Positions 1 to 8,656 are shown, counted from the first letter of the stretch. The stretch: DNA of 44,269 bases from DASYAE01 sp036501535 (GCA_036501535.1 DASYAE010000234.1:1-44269), one strand, 5' to 3'. Notes: generated by a model from the letters alone, not told the origin. Numbers and translations: made by a program.

Positions 1-129
1 GAGCGGCACGATCCGGTTCGCCCGCACGACCAGCGCCGCGAGTACCACGCGCTGCCGGGAGGCGGAGATGGTGAACTCCCGGCCGTCGTCGTCGAGTACC
101 CGCAGCGGCCCCAGGATTCCCAGTAGCAA
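1..129 (-). CDS. SARP/BTAD-family transcriptional regulator, N-terminal fragment
   Basis: The reverse strand reads 43 open codons and runs off the left edge. The start of the peptide (LLGILGPLRVLDDDGREF) followed by SASRQRVVLAALVVRAN is the typical opening of the winged-helix DNA-binding domain of SARP-type activators, which bind direct repeats near promoters of specialised-metabolism or nutrient genes. The likely start is the TTG at 127-129, preceded by a GGGGAGG ribosome site about 5 bases away. The BTAD domain and any ATPase or TPR extension lie outside the window, so size class and target are unknown. It is too short to show as a long reading frame, but the family signature is clear. Confidence 0.7.
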   Translation of the reverse strand, partial: MLLGILGPLRVLDDDGREFTISASRQRVVLAALVVRANRIVPL

Positions 130-253
130 CGCATCCTCCCCAAACGCGCCCGCCCTCGGCGACGCCACCCAGACGCAGCGCGAACACGGTCGAACGCCTC
201 AGCCTTCTGCGAGGCTAGTACACGTCCGCCGAACACGGTGGCGACCGTGCGGG

Positions 254-1129
254 TCACCCGTCGAGGATCTCCTTGCGGAATCTCTCGAGCAGCGCCTCCG
301 TGGCCGGCGTGGGCGGGGCTTGGGCGGACATCCGGTCGAACACCTCGAGGTAGGTGGACACGTCGTTGCGGTCGTCGATGTAGGCCGCCCCGGTCAGGGA
401 CTCGGTGTAGACGATGTCCGGCAGCTCGCGGTAGCGGAACCGGAAGAGGTGGAAGGGCCCGTACATCGCCGGGTGCAGCCCGGCGGCGAACGGCATGACC
501 TGCAGCGTGATGTTCGGCTGGGCGGTCGCCTCGATCAGCCGGTCGATCTGCGTCCGCATCACCTCGGCGTCGGCGGGCGTGCGGCGGAACACCGTCTCGT
601 CCATGACGACCCACAGCCTCGGCGCGTCGGCCTTGGTGAGCAGGTCCTGCCGGGCGATGCGCAGGTCGACCTGCCGGTCGAGCTCGGTGGGGCTGGCGCT
701 GGGCTGACCTGCCCTCAGCACGGCGCGTGCGTAGCCAGGCGTCTGAAGCAGCCCGGGCACGTAATGCGGTTCGTAGCAGCGGATCAGCGCGGCCTCGCCT
801 TCGAGGCTGACGTAGGCGCTGAACCAGTCGGGCAGGATGTCACGGAACCGGTGCCACCAGCCGGGCTGGTTGGCTTCGCGGGCGAGCGTGAGGAACGCCT
901 CGACCTCGGCGGGCTCCTGGACGCCGTACGTGTGCAGCAGCCGCTCCACGTAGACGATCTTGAAGTTCACCTCGGCTTTTTCCATCCGCCGGATCGTCGT
1001 GTGGGTCACGTCCAAGGCGGCCGCCGCCTCCTCGTAGCTCAGGCCGGCGCTCTCGCGCAGGTCTTGAAGTCGCCTTCCGAGGACCATGCGCAGGACTGTC
1101 GGCGTACCGGGCGGGTGGGGTTCACTCAC
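254..1129 (-). CDS. XRE-family helix-turn-helix regulator with DUF5753
   Basis: A 291-residue protein. An N-terminal helix-turn-helix (about residues 15-65; LRESAGLSYEEAAAAL, then THTTIRRMEKAEV) precedes a DUF5753 region (about 105-290) with the typical EPHYVPGLLQTPGYARAVL stretch. These are cytoplasmic regulators abundant in streptomycetes and relatives, usually paired with a small DUF397 gene just downstream. Here the next gene downstream on the same strand is a SARP regulator and the 124-base gap contains no DUF397 reading frame that I can see. Transcription starts in a 304-base divergent region containing a perfect 19-bp palindrome about 76 bases upstream of this start codon, a possible autoregulatory site. 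Targets are unknown. Confidence 0.9.
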   Translation of the reverse strand: MSEPHPPGTPTVLRMVLGRRLQDLRESAGLSYEEAAAALDVTHTTIRRMEKAEVNFKIVYVERLLHTYGVQEPAEVEAFLTLAREANQPGWWHRFRDILPDWFSAYVSLEGEAALIRCYEPHYVPGLLQTPGYARAVLRAGQPSASPTELDRQVDLRIARQDLLTKADAPRLWVVMDETVFRRTPADAEVMRTQIDRLIEATAQPNITLQVMPFAAGLHPAMYGPFHLFRFRYRELPDIVYTESLTGAAYIDDRNDVSTYLEVFDRMSAQAPPTPATEALLERFRKEILDG

Positions 1130-1433
1130 GTTCCGCTCCCGCCTCAGCCGTCATGACCGCTAGTGTGTCACGTGGTCTCCGTCCGTAACATCCTGAACCT
1201 TGGACTCGGAAATTATTTCCGAGCCGGATGACCCCGGTCCGCTGCTGCCGATCAACGTCCTCGCCGAATGATTGGCTGTCACACGCGGCCAAGGCGCGGG
1301 CCGGATAGTGTGGTGCGCGCCGCCGATGGGTGGTCGCCTGGGTATTGCGCCGGACCGCGCATGATCAGGACCATGGGACGGCCGGATCACGGAATTCCCG
1401 GTGTCGTGAGCTTGCGCGCCTGGTGGCACCCCA
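1130..1433. promoter_or_regulatory. Divergent intergenic region between XRE regulator and methyltransferase
   Basis: The region has no gene on either strand that I can support. It must hold the promoters of both divergent genes. Its most striking content is the palindrome at 1205-1223 in a short AT-richer patch. The start codon of the methyltransferase (GTG at 1434) has only a weak purine-rich site before it. Confidence 0.6.
1205..1223. promoter_or_regulatory. Perfect 19-bp palindrome, probable operator
   Basis: CTCGGAAAT, one central T, then ATTTCCGAG: two perfect 9-base arms around a single base. It lies 76 bases upstream of the XRE start codon and about 210 bases upstream of the methyltransferase. 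The symmetry suits a dimeric helix-turn-helix protein, and the adjacent XRE regulator is the nearest candidate; that link is inferred. A hairpin in a transcript is an alternative. Confidence 0.55.
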
Positions 1434-2252
1434 GTGAACGGAGTAAGCCTGTTGGCCCAGCAGGGTGGTATCCCCGCCGACCGGATCGACACGAGCCGGC
1501 CGCATCCAGCCCGCATGTACGATTACTACCTCGGCGGGCACGACAACTACGAGGTCGATCGCGAGGCGGCCGAACAGGTGCTCGCCGTGGCGCCGGTCGT
1601 GCGGAGAGCGGCACTGGCGAATCGGGCGTTCCTGCATCGCGCCGTCCGCCATGCCGCCACGATGGGCGTGCGCCAGTTCATCGACATCGGCACGGGGGTC
1701 CCGACATCACCGAACACCCACGAGGTGGCTTCGGCGGTGCACCCGGACGCACGGGTGGTCTATGTGGACAACGACCCGATCGTCGGCGCCTACGCGAACG
1801 CGCTGCTCCGTGGCAGCGGCTCCACGGTGTTCGCGCTCGCCGACGTGCGCAAGCCGCACGACATCCTCCGCGACGAGGGCGTTCGTCGGCTGATCGACTT
1901 CACCGAGCCGGTATGTCTCATGCTGGTGGCGGTGCTGCACTTCGTCGAGGACGCCGAGGACCCGGCGGGCATCGTGGCCACGCTGGGCGAGGCTCTGCCG
2001 AGCGGCAGCCTGCTCATCCTCAGCCACTCCGCCGTGGAGAGCACGGCGGACACCCGGCGGGTCACCGGGGTCTACAAGAACGCCTCCGCCACGCTGACCC
2101 CGCGCACCGCCGAGCAGATCAGCGCGATGTTCTCCGGCTTCGAGATGCTGGAGCCGGGGCTTGTGCAGGTGAGCACCTGGCGCCCGGACGAGCCGGTCGA
2201 ACCGGACGACCTCGAGATCGGCCTTTCCGGAGGCATCGGCCGCAAACCCTGA
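1434..2252 (+). CDS. PF04672-type SAM-dependent methyltransferase (DUF574 family)
   Basis: A 272-residue protein with the family's N-terminal RPHPARMYDYYLGGHDNYEVD block (about residues 23-43), a Rossmann-type SAM-binding segment (FIDIGTGVPTSPNTHEVA, about 82-99), an acidic end-of-strand motif (VVYVDNDPIV) and the later LMLVAVLHFV segment. This family is expanded in filamentous actinomycetes, often next to XRE-DUF5753/DUF397 regulators, as here; the methyl acceptor is unknown. The GTG at 1434 is chosen because the conserved block begins soon after it. A TTG at about 1449 is a possible alternative. It is transcribed away from the XRE gene. Confidence 0.88.
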   Translation: MNGVSLLAQQGGIPADRIDTSRPHPARMYDYYLGGHDNYEVDREAAEQVLAVAPVVRRAALANRAFLHRAVRHAATMGVRQFIDIGTGVPTSPNTHEVASAVHPDARVVYVDNDPIVGAYANALLRGSGSTVFALADVRKPHDILRDEGVRRLIDFTEPVCLMLVAVLHFVEDAEDPAGIVATLGEALPSGSLLILSHSAVESTADTRRVTGVYKNASATLTPRTAEQISAMFSGFEMLEPGLVQVSTWRPDEPVEPDDLEIGLSGGIGRKP

Positions 2253-2290
2253 CCACGACGTCTTACCGATCGAGACGCCCGCCCGGCCTA

Positions 2291-2316
2291 GCGCCCGGAG
2301 CCCCGGCCCCGGGCGC
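2291..2316. terminator. Candidate bidirectional terminator hairpin
   Basis: An 8-bp perfect stem, GCGCCCGG (2291-2298) with CCGGGCGC (2309-2316), around a 10-base loop, in the 104-base gap between the convergent methyltransferase and glycosidase genes. There is no U tract, which is common for actinomycete terminators, so the call rests on stem strength and position. Confidence 0.5.
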
Positions 2317-2356
2317 CGCTCGGATCAGTGCCTTGTGACGCGCGGGATCAGGGTAC

Positions 2357-4525
2357 TCAGTCGTTCGAGCAGACGGTGCCGTTGATGTAAAAGGCCGCGG
2401 GTGGCGGGTCTTGTCCGGTGTCGGCGCCGTTGAAGCCGATGCTCACGGTTCCGCCGCCGGCCGCGATGGTGCCGTTCCAGCTCGCGCTGGTGACGGTGAC
2501 CGCTTGTCCGCTCTGCGTCCAGGTGCCGTCCCAGCCGGAGCCCACGCTCTCGCCGGCGGCAGGCCAGGTGAAGGTCAGCGTCCAGCCGTTGATCGCCGTG
2601 CTCGCCTGGTCGGTCAGGGTGATGGTCGCGCCGAATCCGCCGGGCCAGCTGTTGCTGACGGCGTAGTGGACGGCGCAGGTCGCGTTGGCCGGCGGCGGGA
2701 CGGTGAAGGTGACCGGTGACGACGCGATCGATGGATTGCCGTGCGTGTCCACCGCGACCACGTCATAGGTGTAGCTGGAGCCGATCGTCAGGCCGCTGAG
2801 GTTGAGCGTGTCGGCCGTCGGACTGGCGATCAGGGTACTGGTTCCGCTGCTGCCGACCTGGTAGACCTGGTAGTCCGCGATCGGGTAGGTGCCGGGGGCC
2901 GCGGCGGCCCACGTCAGGGTCGCGGTGCCGGAGGTGCTGCTCGCGGTGGTCGAGGCCAGGTCGGAGACGGTCGGCTGGCCCGGGCTGCCCGGCGCCGCCG
3001 CGATGGTCCCGCCGCTGCCTGGGATCTGGATCACGGTGAGCGTATACGGGGCCACAGTGACTGAGGAGGCAGAGCTCTGCGTCGTCGAGGTGATGGAGGT
3101 GGCGTTGTTGGCCAGCGTATAGACCGTGGGGCTGCCGGACGGTGTAAAGCCGTTGTAGGTCAGGTTCGCGGTGTACGAGTTCGTGGGGTCCTCGTTGTCG
3201 ATCAGGACGTTGAGTGTGCCGTCGGCCCTTCGCACGGCGTGGACGCGTACCAGCGGGTTGCCTGAACTCGCATTGACGATCTGGTCGCCCGGCGCGGCGA
3301 GCTTGGTGAGCATCTCGACGCCGTAATAGGAGTCGAACGGCGTGTCGAGCGGGGGTTCGGTCACGCCGCTGCCGTTGGTGCCGCTGGAGAACATGCCGCC
3401 GTCGCCGTAGTCCTGGGCGCCGTCGACGGTGCTCGGCGTGCCCGGGCCGTTGTGCTGGTCCCACCAGTCGACGTTGGTCACGCCGCCTTCCAGGAACGAC
3501 ATGTAGGTGTCGGCGGCGAACAGCGCGGCGGGCATGGTGTCCTGGTCGATGGTGTCGCTGGTCTCGGTGACCAGGATCGGCACGTTCGCCGGGTCGACCC
3601 CGGCGTACTGGGTGATCTCGGATTTGAGCGTGGAGACCATGCCGGAGATGTCGGTGGTGGTGGCCAGCATCTGCGCGGTGGTCATGCCCGAGTAGGCCGG
3701 GTAGTAGTGCACGACGACGCAGTCGGTCTTCGAGCCCAGCGCGGAGAGCACGGTCTGGTTCCACGGCAGCGGGCTGGTGGTCGCGTTGGTCACCCCGTCG
3801 GGCCAGAACCCCGGCGTGGTCAGCACGGCGCACACGTGGACGTCGGGGTCGACCGCTTTGATCGCGGAGATGTAGCCGAGCAGGTTGCTCGCGTACACGC
3901 TCGGGCCGCAGTTGTAGGTCTGGTTCGGCTCGCTGCCGATAGTCACCGGGCCGCCGGAGGCGGAGGTGGTGCAGTGCGCGTCGGCCTCCCAGTCGGCGTC
4001 GTAGGTGCCGTTGCCGTAGACCTCGTTGCCCACCTCCCAGTACTCGATGCCGTAGTTGTTGGTCACGTCGGCGTCCTGCACCCACGCGGCGGCCAGCGCC
4101 GGGGTGCCGGTGCCGTAGTTCGTGGTGATGATCGGATGCGCCCCGACCGCCTGCGCGGTGCCCATGAAGTCCGCGAAGCTCGTGTTCGGCGCGTCATAGC
4201 CGCCGGTGACGGTGTTCGTCTCCCAGTTGAAGCCGTCGGAGTATCCCCCGCCGGGATAGCGCAGCGCATCGATCCCCGCCGTCTTGAGCAGGCCGGGGGC
4301 GGCCGCGTCGTTCATGTTGCCGTCGTACACGGCGGTGTTCAGGCCGATCGCGTTGTTCGGGACGGCGCCGAGTCCGGTGGTGCCGTTCACCGTGATCGCG
4401 ACGGCGGTGGCGGCCGCCGCCGGCGATGCGGCGACGCCCGGCAGGGCCGCGGCCCCGATCACGGCCAGGCTCGATGCCAGGGCCGTATACCGTGACCGGA
4501 ACACACCGGTCCTTCTGACTGACAC
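2357..4525 (-). CDS. Secreted clan-A glycosidase (alpha-L-arabinofuranosidase type) with FnIII and CBM2
   Basis: A 722-residue exported enzyme. Residues 1-39 form a signal peptide (RR pair, alanine-rich hydrophobic core, cleavage near AAA). Residues about 45-400 are a TIM barrel of clan GH-A, resembling GH51/GH39 arabinofuranosidases: YWEVGNEVYG supplies the acid/base Glu168, and ILVTETSD the probable nucleophile Glu321. A beta-rich domain follows to about 503, then a fibronectin type III module (about 514-610) and a C-terminal CBM2 cellulose-binding module (about 617-722) with its tryptophans and terminal Cys. The GTG at 4525 is preferred because AAGGAGG lies 6 bases upstream and it begins the signal peptide; a longer frame back to 4690 lacks support. 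It should release arabinose or similar sugars from plant cell walls. The exact GH family is inferred. Confidence 0.85.
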   Translation of the reverse strand: MSVRRTGVFRSRYTALASSLAVIGAAALPGVAASPAAAATAVAITVNGTTGLGAVPNNAIGLNTAVYDGNMNDAAAPGLLKTAGIDALRYPGGGYSDGFNWETNTVTGGYDAPNTSFADFMGTAQAVGAHPIITTNYGTGTPALAAAWVQDADVTNNYGIEYWEVGNEVYGNGTYDADWEADAHCTTSASGGPVTIGSEPNQTYNCGPSVYASNLLGYISAIKAVDPDVHVCAVLTTPGFWPDGVTNATTSPLPWNQTVLSALGSKTDCVVVHYYPAYSGMTTAQMLATTTDISGMVSTLKSEITQYAGVDPANVPILVTETSDTIDQDTMPAALFAADTYMSFLEGGVTNVDWWDQHNGPGTPSTVDGAQDYGDGGMFSSGTNGSGVTEPPLDTPFDSYYGVEMLTKLAAPGDQIVNASSGNPLVRVHAVRRADGTLNVLIDNEDPTNSYTANLTYNGFTPSGSPTVYTLANNATSITSTTQSSASSVTVAPYTLTVIQIPGSGGTIAAAPGSPGQPTVSDLASTTASSTSGTATLTWAAAAPGTYPIADYQVYQVGSSGTSTLIASPTADTLNLSGLTIGSSYTYDVVAVDTHGNPSIASSPVTFTVPPPANATCAVHYAVSNSWPGGFGATITLTDQASTAINGWTLTFTWPAAGESVGSGWDGTWTQSGQAVTVTSASWNGTIAAGGGTVSIGFNGADTGQDPPPAAFYINGTVCSND

Positions 4526-4644
4526 GAGGATCCTCCTTGCTCGAGGAAGACGGGACGGTGAGTGCCCGCGGCCGAGCGCGCAGGCTGAGCAGCCGGCCAT
4601 GTGCCCGGCGCGGCTTTCACAACGTACTTTCGCGATGTTTCGTG

Positions 4645-4653
4645 GAAAGTTTC
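4645..4653. promoter_or_regulatory. LacI-type operator candidate, glycosidase side
   Basis: GAAAGTTTC: four-base arms around a central G, about 120 bases upstream of the secreted glycosidase start. An identical copy sits on the LacI side at 4800-4808. Confidence 0.4.
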
Positions 4654-4799
4654 TCGGCGAGAAGGTAGCTGCCGCCTGCGTCCGCGTCAACGATGGCAGC
4701 GCCCTGTTGCTGCTGTGTGAGCGAGTGTCGATCGATAGCCACAGGCAGGGTGCAGCCTTGTCCTCTTGGTAGGGCTACCTGTTTCGAGCGAATCGATGC

Positions 4800-4808
4800 G
4801 AAAGTTTC
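4800..4808. promoter_or_regulatory. LacI-type operator candidate, regulator side
   Basis: Second copy of GAAAGTTTC, about 90 bases upstream of the proposed LacI start codon, where it could mediate autoregulation. Confidence 0.4.
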
Positions 4809-4897
4809 AGCCAGGCCTCGATTGCGCACGTGCCTCCGTGATCCCTCGAAGTGTCACAATGGCGACTGACGGCGTGCCGAGTCGATGGAAGGTGACC

Positions 4898-5944
4898 GTG
4901 GCGGAGAGCGAACCTGCGGCAGCGGGCGCGGACGGCCGGATGCCGCAGGGCGATGCGCCGGGGCCGGTCACGATCGCGTACATCGCGGAATCGGCCGGTG
5001 TGTCCGTCCCGACCGTCTCGAAGGTGCTCAACGGGCGCTCCGGCGTATCGGACGAGACCCGCGCGCGCATCGAGTCGCTGATCAACCAGTACGGCTACCG
5101 CAGGCCGCCGAACCGCAGCAACGTCGTCGAGCTCGTATTCCGCGAGCTGGAGAGCATGTGGGCGGTGGAGATCATCCGCGGTGTGGAGCGGGTCGCGCGC
5201 AAGAACCGGGTCGGCGTGATGGTCTCGGAGTTCGGCCTGCACGACTCGCCGGGCCGGTCGATGGAGGATACGGTCGGGCGCCGCCCGCAGTGCGTGCTGT
5301 CGGTGGCGCAGCTTTCGGCGCAGGAGCGTGAGCAGCTGCGGGCCAAGGGCATCGCGTTCGTCGTATTCGACCCCACCGGCGAATTGCCGGATGACGTGCC
5401 GTTCGTCGGCGCCACCAACTGGCGCGGCGGGCGCTCCGCGACGCAGCACCTGATCGACCTCGGCCACCGGCGCATCGCGATGATCAGCGGACCCGACGAC
5501 GTGCAGTTCGCCCGCGCCCGTCTCGCCGGATATCAGTCCGCGCTGACGGCGGCCGGCCTGCCGGCCGAGCCCGGCCTGGTGGTCCAGGCGGGGCTGACCC
5601 GGGAGGCGGGATGCGCCGCGGCGCGCACCCTGCTGCAGCGCCCTGATCGGCCGACGGCGGTCTTTGCGACGAACGACTTACAGGCGCTCGGGGTGTACCA
5701 GGCCGCGCGCGAGGCCGGCCTGAGCATCCCGGGGGACTTGAGCGTCGTGGGCTTCGACGACCTGCCGGTGGTCGCCTGGGCCGATCCGCCGCTGACCACG
5801 GTGCACCAGCCGCTCACGGAGATGGCGGTAGCCGCCACCGAACTGGCCCTCGCCCTCGGCCGCGGCGAGCCGACCACGCAGATCGGCGTGGAGCTCGCCA
5901 CGACACTCACCGTCCGGGAAAGTACGGCCCCTCCGCGCAGTTAG
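4898..5944 (+). CDS. LacI-family transcriptional regulator
   Basis: A 348-residue repressor. An N-terminal helix-turn-helix and hinge (about residues 24-75; TIAYIAESAGVSVPTVSKVL, then NGRSGVSDETRARI) is followed by a periplasmic-binding-protein-like sugar-sensing domain (about 80-345) with the family's LIDLGHRRIAMISGP, TAVFATNDLQALGVYQAA and SVVGFDDLPVVAWADPPLTTV segments. The GTG at 4898 follows GGAAGG by about 6 bases; an ATG at 4859 and an upstream frame to 4766 are alternatives. The effector is probably a sugar released by the divergent glycosidase (arabinose- or rhamnose-containing), an inference from context. It lies convergent to the secreted GH78-like gene, with a strong hairpin between them. 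Confidence 0.92.
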   Translation: MAESEPAAAGADGRMPQGDAPGPVTIAYIAESAGVSVPTVSKVLNGRSGVSDETRARIESLINQYGYRRPPNRSNVVELVFRELESMWAVEIIRGVERVARKNRVGVMVSEFGLHDSPGRSMEDTVGRRPQCVLSVAQLSAQEREQLRAKGIAFVVFDPTGELPDDVPFVGATNWRGGRSATQHLIDLGHRRIAMISGPDDVQFARARLAGYQSALTAAGLPAEPGLVVQAGLTREAGCAAARTLLQRPDRPTAVFATNDLQALGVYQAAREAGLSIPGDLSVVGFDDLPVVAWADPPLTTVHQPLTEMAVAATELALALGRGEPTTQIGVELATTLTVRESTAPPRS

Positions 5945-6045
5945 ACGTGGCGTTTCGAAGCACGTCGATCGAACGCCCGGACGTTCGCGCCGGAGTCGCA
6001 ACCTTGCCTGGAAAGTCGTTGGGCCTCGCAGGCTCAACGTGTTCC

Positions 6046-6070
6046 GGGGGCGGCTGGGAGTGCCGCCCCC
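6046..6070. terminator. Strong bidirectional terminator hairpin
   Basis: A perfect 9-bp stem, GGGGGCGGC (6046-6054) with GCCGCCCCC (6062-6070), around a 7-base loop, lying between the convergent LacI and GH78-like genes. It should end transcription from both sides. Confidence 0.8.
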
Positions 6071-6102
6071 AGAAGGTTGTGACCTAGGTGATGAGGTTGT
6101 CG

Positions 6103-8247
6103 TCAGTTGGTGAGTGTCCGCTGTGTTCCGTGGGCTCCGCCCTTGATCGTGGTGCGCGTGCCGCCTGGCAGCACGACCGTCGCGGTCGTACCCGGCGGGG
6201 CCTGGATGGTCAGGGAGTACTTGTCCGCGTTCTTCTTCCAGCTCACCAGGATCTGGCCGTAGGGCGTGGGAACGGCGCCTTGGGCGGAGGCGAGGCTGCC
6301 GTAGTGGGGCGTGACGGTGAAGGTCGAGTATCCGGGGCCGGCCGGCTGCACGCCCAGGACGTAGCCGGTCATGATCGGGGTCGGTCCGGAGGCCCAGCCG
6401 TGGGACAGGCTGGTGCGCGACTCGGTGGCGGTGCCGTCCGGGCCGATGTTCTCCCAGAAGGTCCCGGTGTAGAACGGGTCGGCCGGGTCGATCATCTGGC
6501 CCCAGGTCAGCTCGATGAGCTGCTCGGCGTCTGCGGTGTCGCCGGCCGTGTAGTCGGCTTCGACTTCGAAGGCGGTGATGTAGGGGCTGATCAGGTTGCT
6601 GTAGGTGGTGCCCGAGTAGGGTTCCGAGCCGTGCGGTCCCCACAGGGCCTTGAGGGCGGTGAGGATGCCGGCGTCGGCGCTGGTCGGTGCGACGCCGAAC
6701 ACGACGGCCAGCGAGTTGGCGTCCTGGGCGAGCGTGGTGTGGTCGGATTCGCTCAGGTAATAGGTCCCGGTCGCGGGGTTGAAGAGGTTTGCGTTGATCG
6801 CGTTGCGCACGCTGTCCGCGGTCGCTGCGTAGGCGTCGGCCTTCGCGGCGTTGCCGAGGTTCGATTCCAGGTAGGCCGCGTCCTGCAGCGCGCGGTAGTA
6901 GAGCACGTTGTAGGCGGTGACCACGCCGGGTTTTGAACCGTCGTAGAAGTCCCAGTCGTAGCCGCCGTTGGTGGTGGAGATCTGCGAGCCGGTGACGACC
7001 AGTCCGGTGTCGTCGGTCAGTGTGGCGTCGTAAGCCAGTTGGCCCTCGACCCAGGGCAGGATCTGCTGCGCGAACGCGGTGTCGCCGGTGTTGCGGTAGT
7101 AGCCGACGGCGGCGTCCAGGGTCCAATGCGAATAGGAGCTGCTGTACGGGCCGTTGCGCCCGAGCGTGTCGGCGTTCAGGCCGCCGGTCTGCGGGCTGGC
7201 GGTGATCAGCGTGAGCAGCGACTGCTTGACATAGTCGTCGCCGTTGCTGCCGAGGGTGTCGGCGATGCCCTGGCCCTCGATCCCCAGGTCGCCGGACCAG
7301 ATCGCGCGATCGCGCTTGGCGCCGTCGAGTACTGACGGCTCGGTCGCACCGTTCACACCCGCAGGCTGCATGTCGGTCTGTTCGGTGTAGGCGCCGTCGT
7401 AGAACATCTGGTTGAAGGCGTCGTCGCTGGAGGTGAAGTAGCCCTGGTAGTCGGCCGCGGTGGCCAGGAATCCCTCGCCGAACTGGATTCCGGCGCCCTT
7501 GAGCACGACGGTGCCGGGCGAGCTGAGGGTGATCGCCTCGAAGCGGAGTCCTCCCATCGAGCCGCCGCTCAGTGAGGAGTCCGCATCGACGGTGATCGTG
7601 GTGGTGCGGGGGGCGAACGCGGAGTCGCCGGTGATCGCGCCGGGGGTGCTGGTGACGGTCGCGCCGGCCGGGTGGGTCTCGGCGAGCGGGGCGGTCAGGG
7701 TGAGCGTGGTGCCGGATACCGAGGCGATGTGGTCGGTCTCGGTCGGCGAGCCGAGCGTGACTGTGTCACCCGCGGCGAAGGTCGAGGTGCGTGCCATCGT
7801 GGCCGAGGTCGCGTCGGCCGCCGCGGCGGTGGCGAGGGTGCCCGACCCCGGAGTGTTCAGGTACGACCTGGCCTCGGTGAACGCGAGGGACATGGTGGGC
7901 GTGGTGCCGTCGCCGTTGTACGACTTGACGGTGATGAAGGGGGTGCCCTCGACCTCGGTGCCGTAGTCGAGCAGGACGGCGGCGGGTTTGCCGCCCCGGG
8001 GCACCGTGAGGGTGGTCGTGCCGCTGCCCTGCGCCGTGATGCCTTTGGCGTTGGTCACGTCGCCCGACAGGACGGTCGCGCCGACCGGCTTGACGTCGGG
8101 GTTCCTCGGCTGTTCGAGGTACGACTTCCAGTTCTGATTCGTTGCGGCGCCTGCCGGGGTGGCCGCGAGCGTGGCTGTGGCCAGCAGTGTGACCATGGCG
8201 CCCGCGATCAGCGTTCGCCCCGGTGGTCGCCGGTATCGGCGATTCAC
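6103..8247 (-). CDS. Secreted GH78-like alpha-L-rhamnosidase-type six-hairpin glycosidase
   Basis: A 714-residue exported protein. Residues 1-34 are a signal peptide (NRRYRRPPGRTLIAGAM, hydrophobic stretch, ending TPAGAA). The N-terminal half (about 40-270) is beta-rich. An (alpha/alpha)6 barrel begins near 275: YFTSSDDAFNQMFYDGAYTEQ, then DGAKRDRAIWSGDLGIEGQ (about 308-326), matching the GH78 DxxxRDE/GD region that carries catalytic acids. The C-terminal beta-domain has the VSWKKNADKYSLTIQAPPG stretch of bacterial rhamnosidases. The GTG at 8247 is preferred, with GGAGGG about 7 bases upstream; an ATG at 8262 overlaps that site. It probably cleaves rhamnosyl or related ends outside the cell. 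KRDR instead of QRDE leaves exact specificity open. Confidence 0.8.
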   Translation of the reverse strand: MNRRYRRPPGRTLIAGAMVTLLATATLAATPAGAATNQNWKSYLEQPRNPDVKPVGATVLSGDVTNAKGITAQGSGTTTLTVPRGGKPAAVLLDYGTEVEGTPFITVKSYNGDGTTPTMSLAFTEARSYLNTPGSGTLATAAAADATSATMARTSTFAAGDTVTLGSPTETDHIASVSGTTLTLTAPLAETHPAGATVTSTPGAITGDSAFAPRTTTITVDADSSLSGGSMGGLRFEAITLSSPGTVVLKGAGIQFGEGFLATAADYQGYFTSSDDAFNQMFYDGAYTEQTDMQPAGVNGATEPSVLDGAKRDRAIWSGDLGIEGQGIADTLGSNGDDYVKQSLLTLITASPQTGGLNADTLGRNGPYSSSYSHWTLDAAVGYYRNTGDTAFAQQILPWVEGQLAYDATLTDDTGLVVTGSQISTTNGGYDWDFYDGSKPGVVTAYNVLYYRALQDAAYLESNLGNAAKADAYAATADSVRNAINANLFNPATGTYYLSESDHTTLAQDANSLAVVFGVAPTSADAGILTALKALWGPHGSEPYSGTTYSNLISPYITAFEVEADYTAGDTADAEQLIELTWGQMIDPADPFYTGTFWENIGPDGTATESRTSLSHGWASGPTPIMTGYVLGVQPAGPGYSTFTVTPHYGSLASAQGAVPTPYGQILVSWKKNADKYSLTIQAPPGTTATVVLPGGTRTTIKGGAHGTQRTLTN

Positions 8248-8656
8248 GATCTTTCCCTCCATGCGTGCAGGACTGGCGGACCGAAGTCCGCAGAAAATGG
8301 GCATGACGTTTCAGCGCGGATTCATTTCCATGAAGTGCGCTGGCGAGAGTTGTGTCGAAATGCAGCCACGGCATCCTTTCGCCATGGCTCTGAACAGCTC
8401 AAAGGGAAGTGGACGGGGTCTCGCGGGAGCCTGGCCGCAAAGCCCGTCGACTTTGAAACGGTTCAACTGCAATGTGACTCTCACTATTGCAGCGCCGTTG
8501 CGCGCGGTCAACACCCCGCATCGGCCGCAGCGGAAACGGGCCGCCGCTACAAAAGAGCCCTGAGGCAGTGTGAATCAATAATCTGATCGCCGCGGCACCG
8601 CTGCTCGGACGCGGCGGACCGTCATCGGGCGCGAGCCGATCACAGTACACGTACCA
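8248..8656. promoter_or_regulatory. Intergenic region upstream of the secreted GH78-like gene
   Basis: 409 bases between the AraC gene's stop and the GH78-like start, both on the reverse strand. I see no credible gene: the short frames crossing it lack coherent starts and family signatures. It holds the GH78-like promoter and a LacI-type palindrome at 8453-8466. A locally AT-richer patch spans about 8440-8590. Confidence 0.5.
8453..8466. promoter_or_regulatory. LacI-family operator candidate (TTGAAACGGTTCAA)
   Basis: TTGAA, four bases, TTCAA: a 14-base inverted repeat closely resembling the general LacI-family operator form with a central CG. It is about 205 bases upstream of the secreted GH78-like start codon. 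The regulator could be the LacI protein at 4898-5944, though the GAAAGTTTC sites at its own promoter differ in the centre. Confidence 0.45.

Larger units (their letters stand above)
4526..4897. promoter_or_regulatory. Divergent promoter region of the glycosidase and LacI genes
   Basis: A 372-base region with no supportable gene. It contains two copies of the odd-centred palindrome GAAAGTTTC (4645-4653 and 4800-4808), 155 bases apart, one on each gene's side, plus further GAAA/TTTC runs around 4626-4640. This is the usual arrangement for a LacI regulator that controls itself and its divergent neighbour, but no binding is proven. Confidence 0.6.

Noticed and set aside
4526..4690. A 55-codon N-terminal extension of the secreted glycosidase.
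   Set aside because: It would bury the signal peptide, and a strong ribosome site stands directly before the GTG at 4525.
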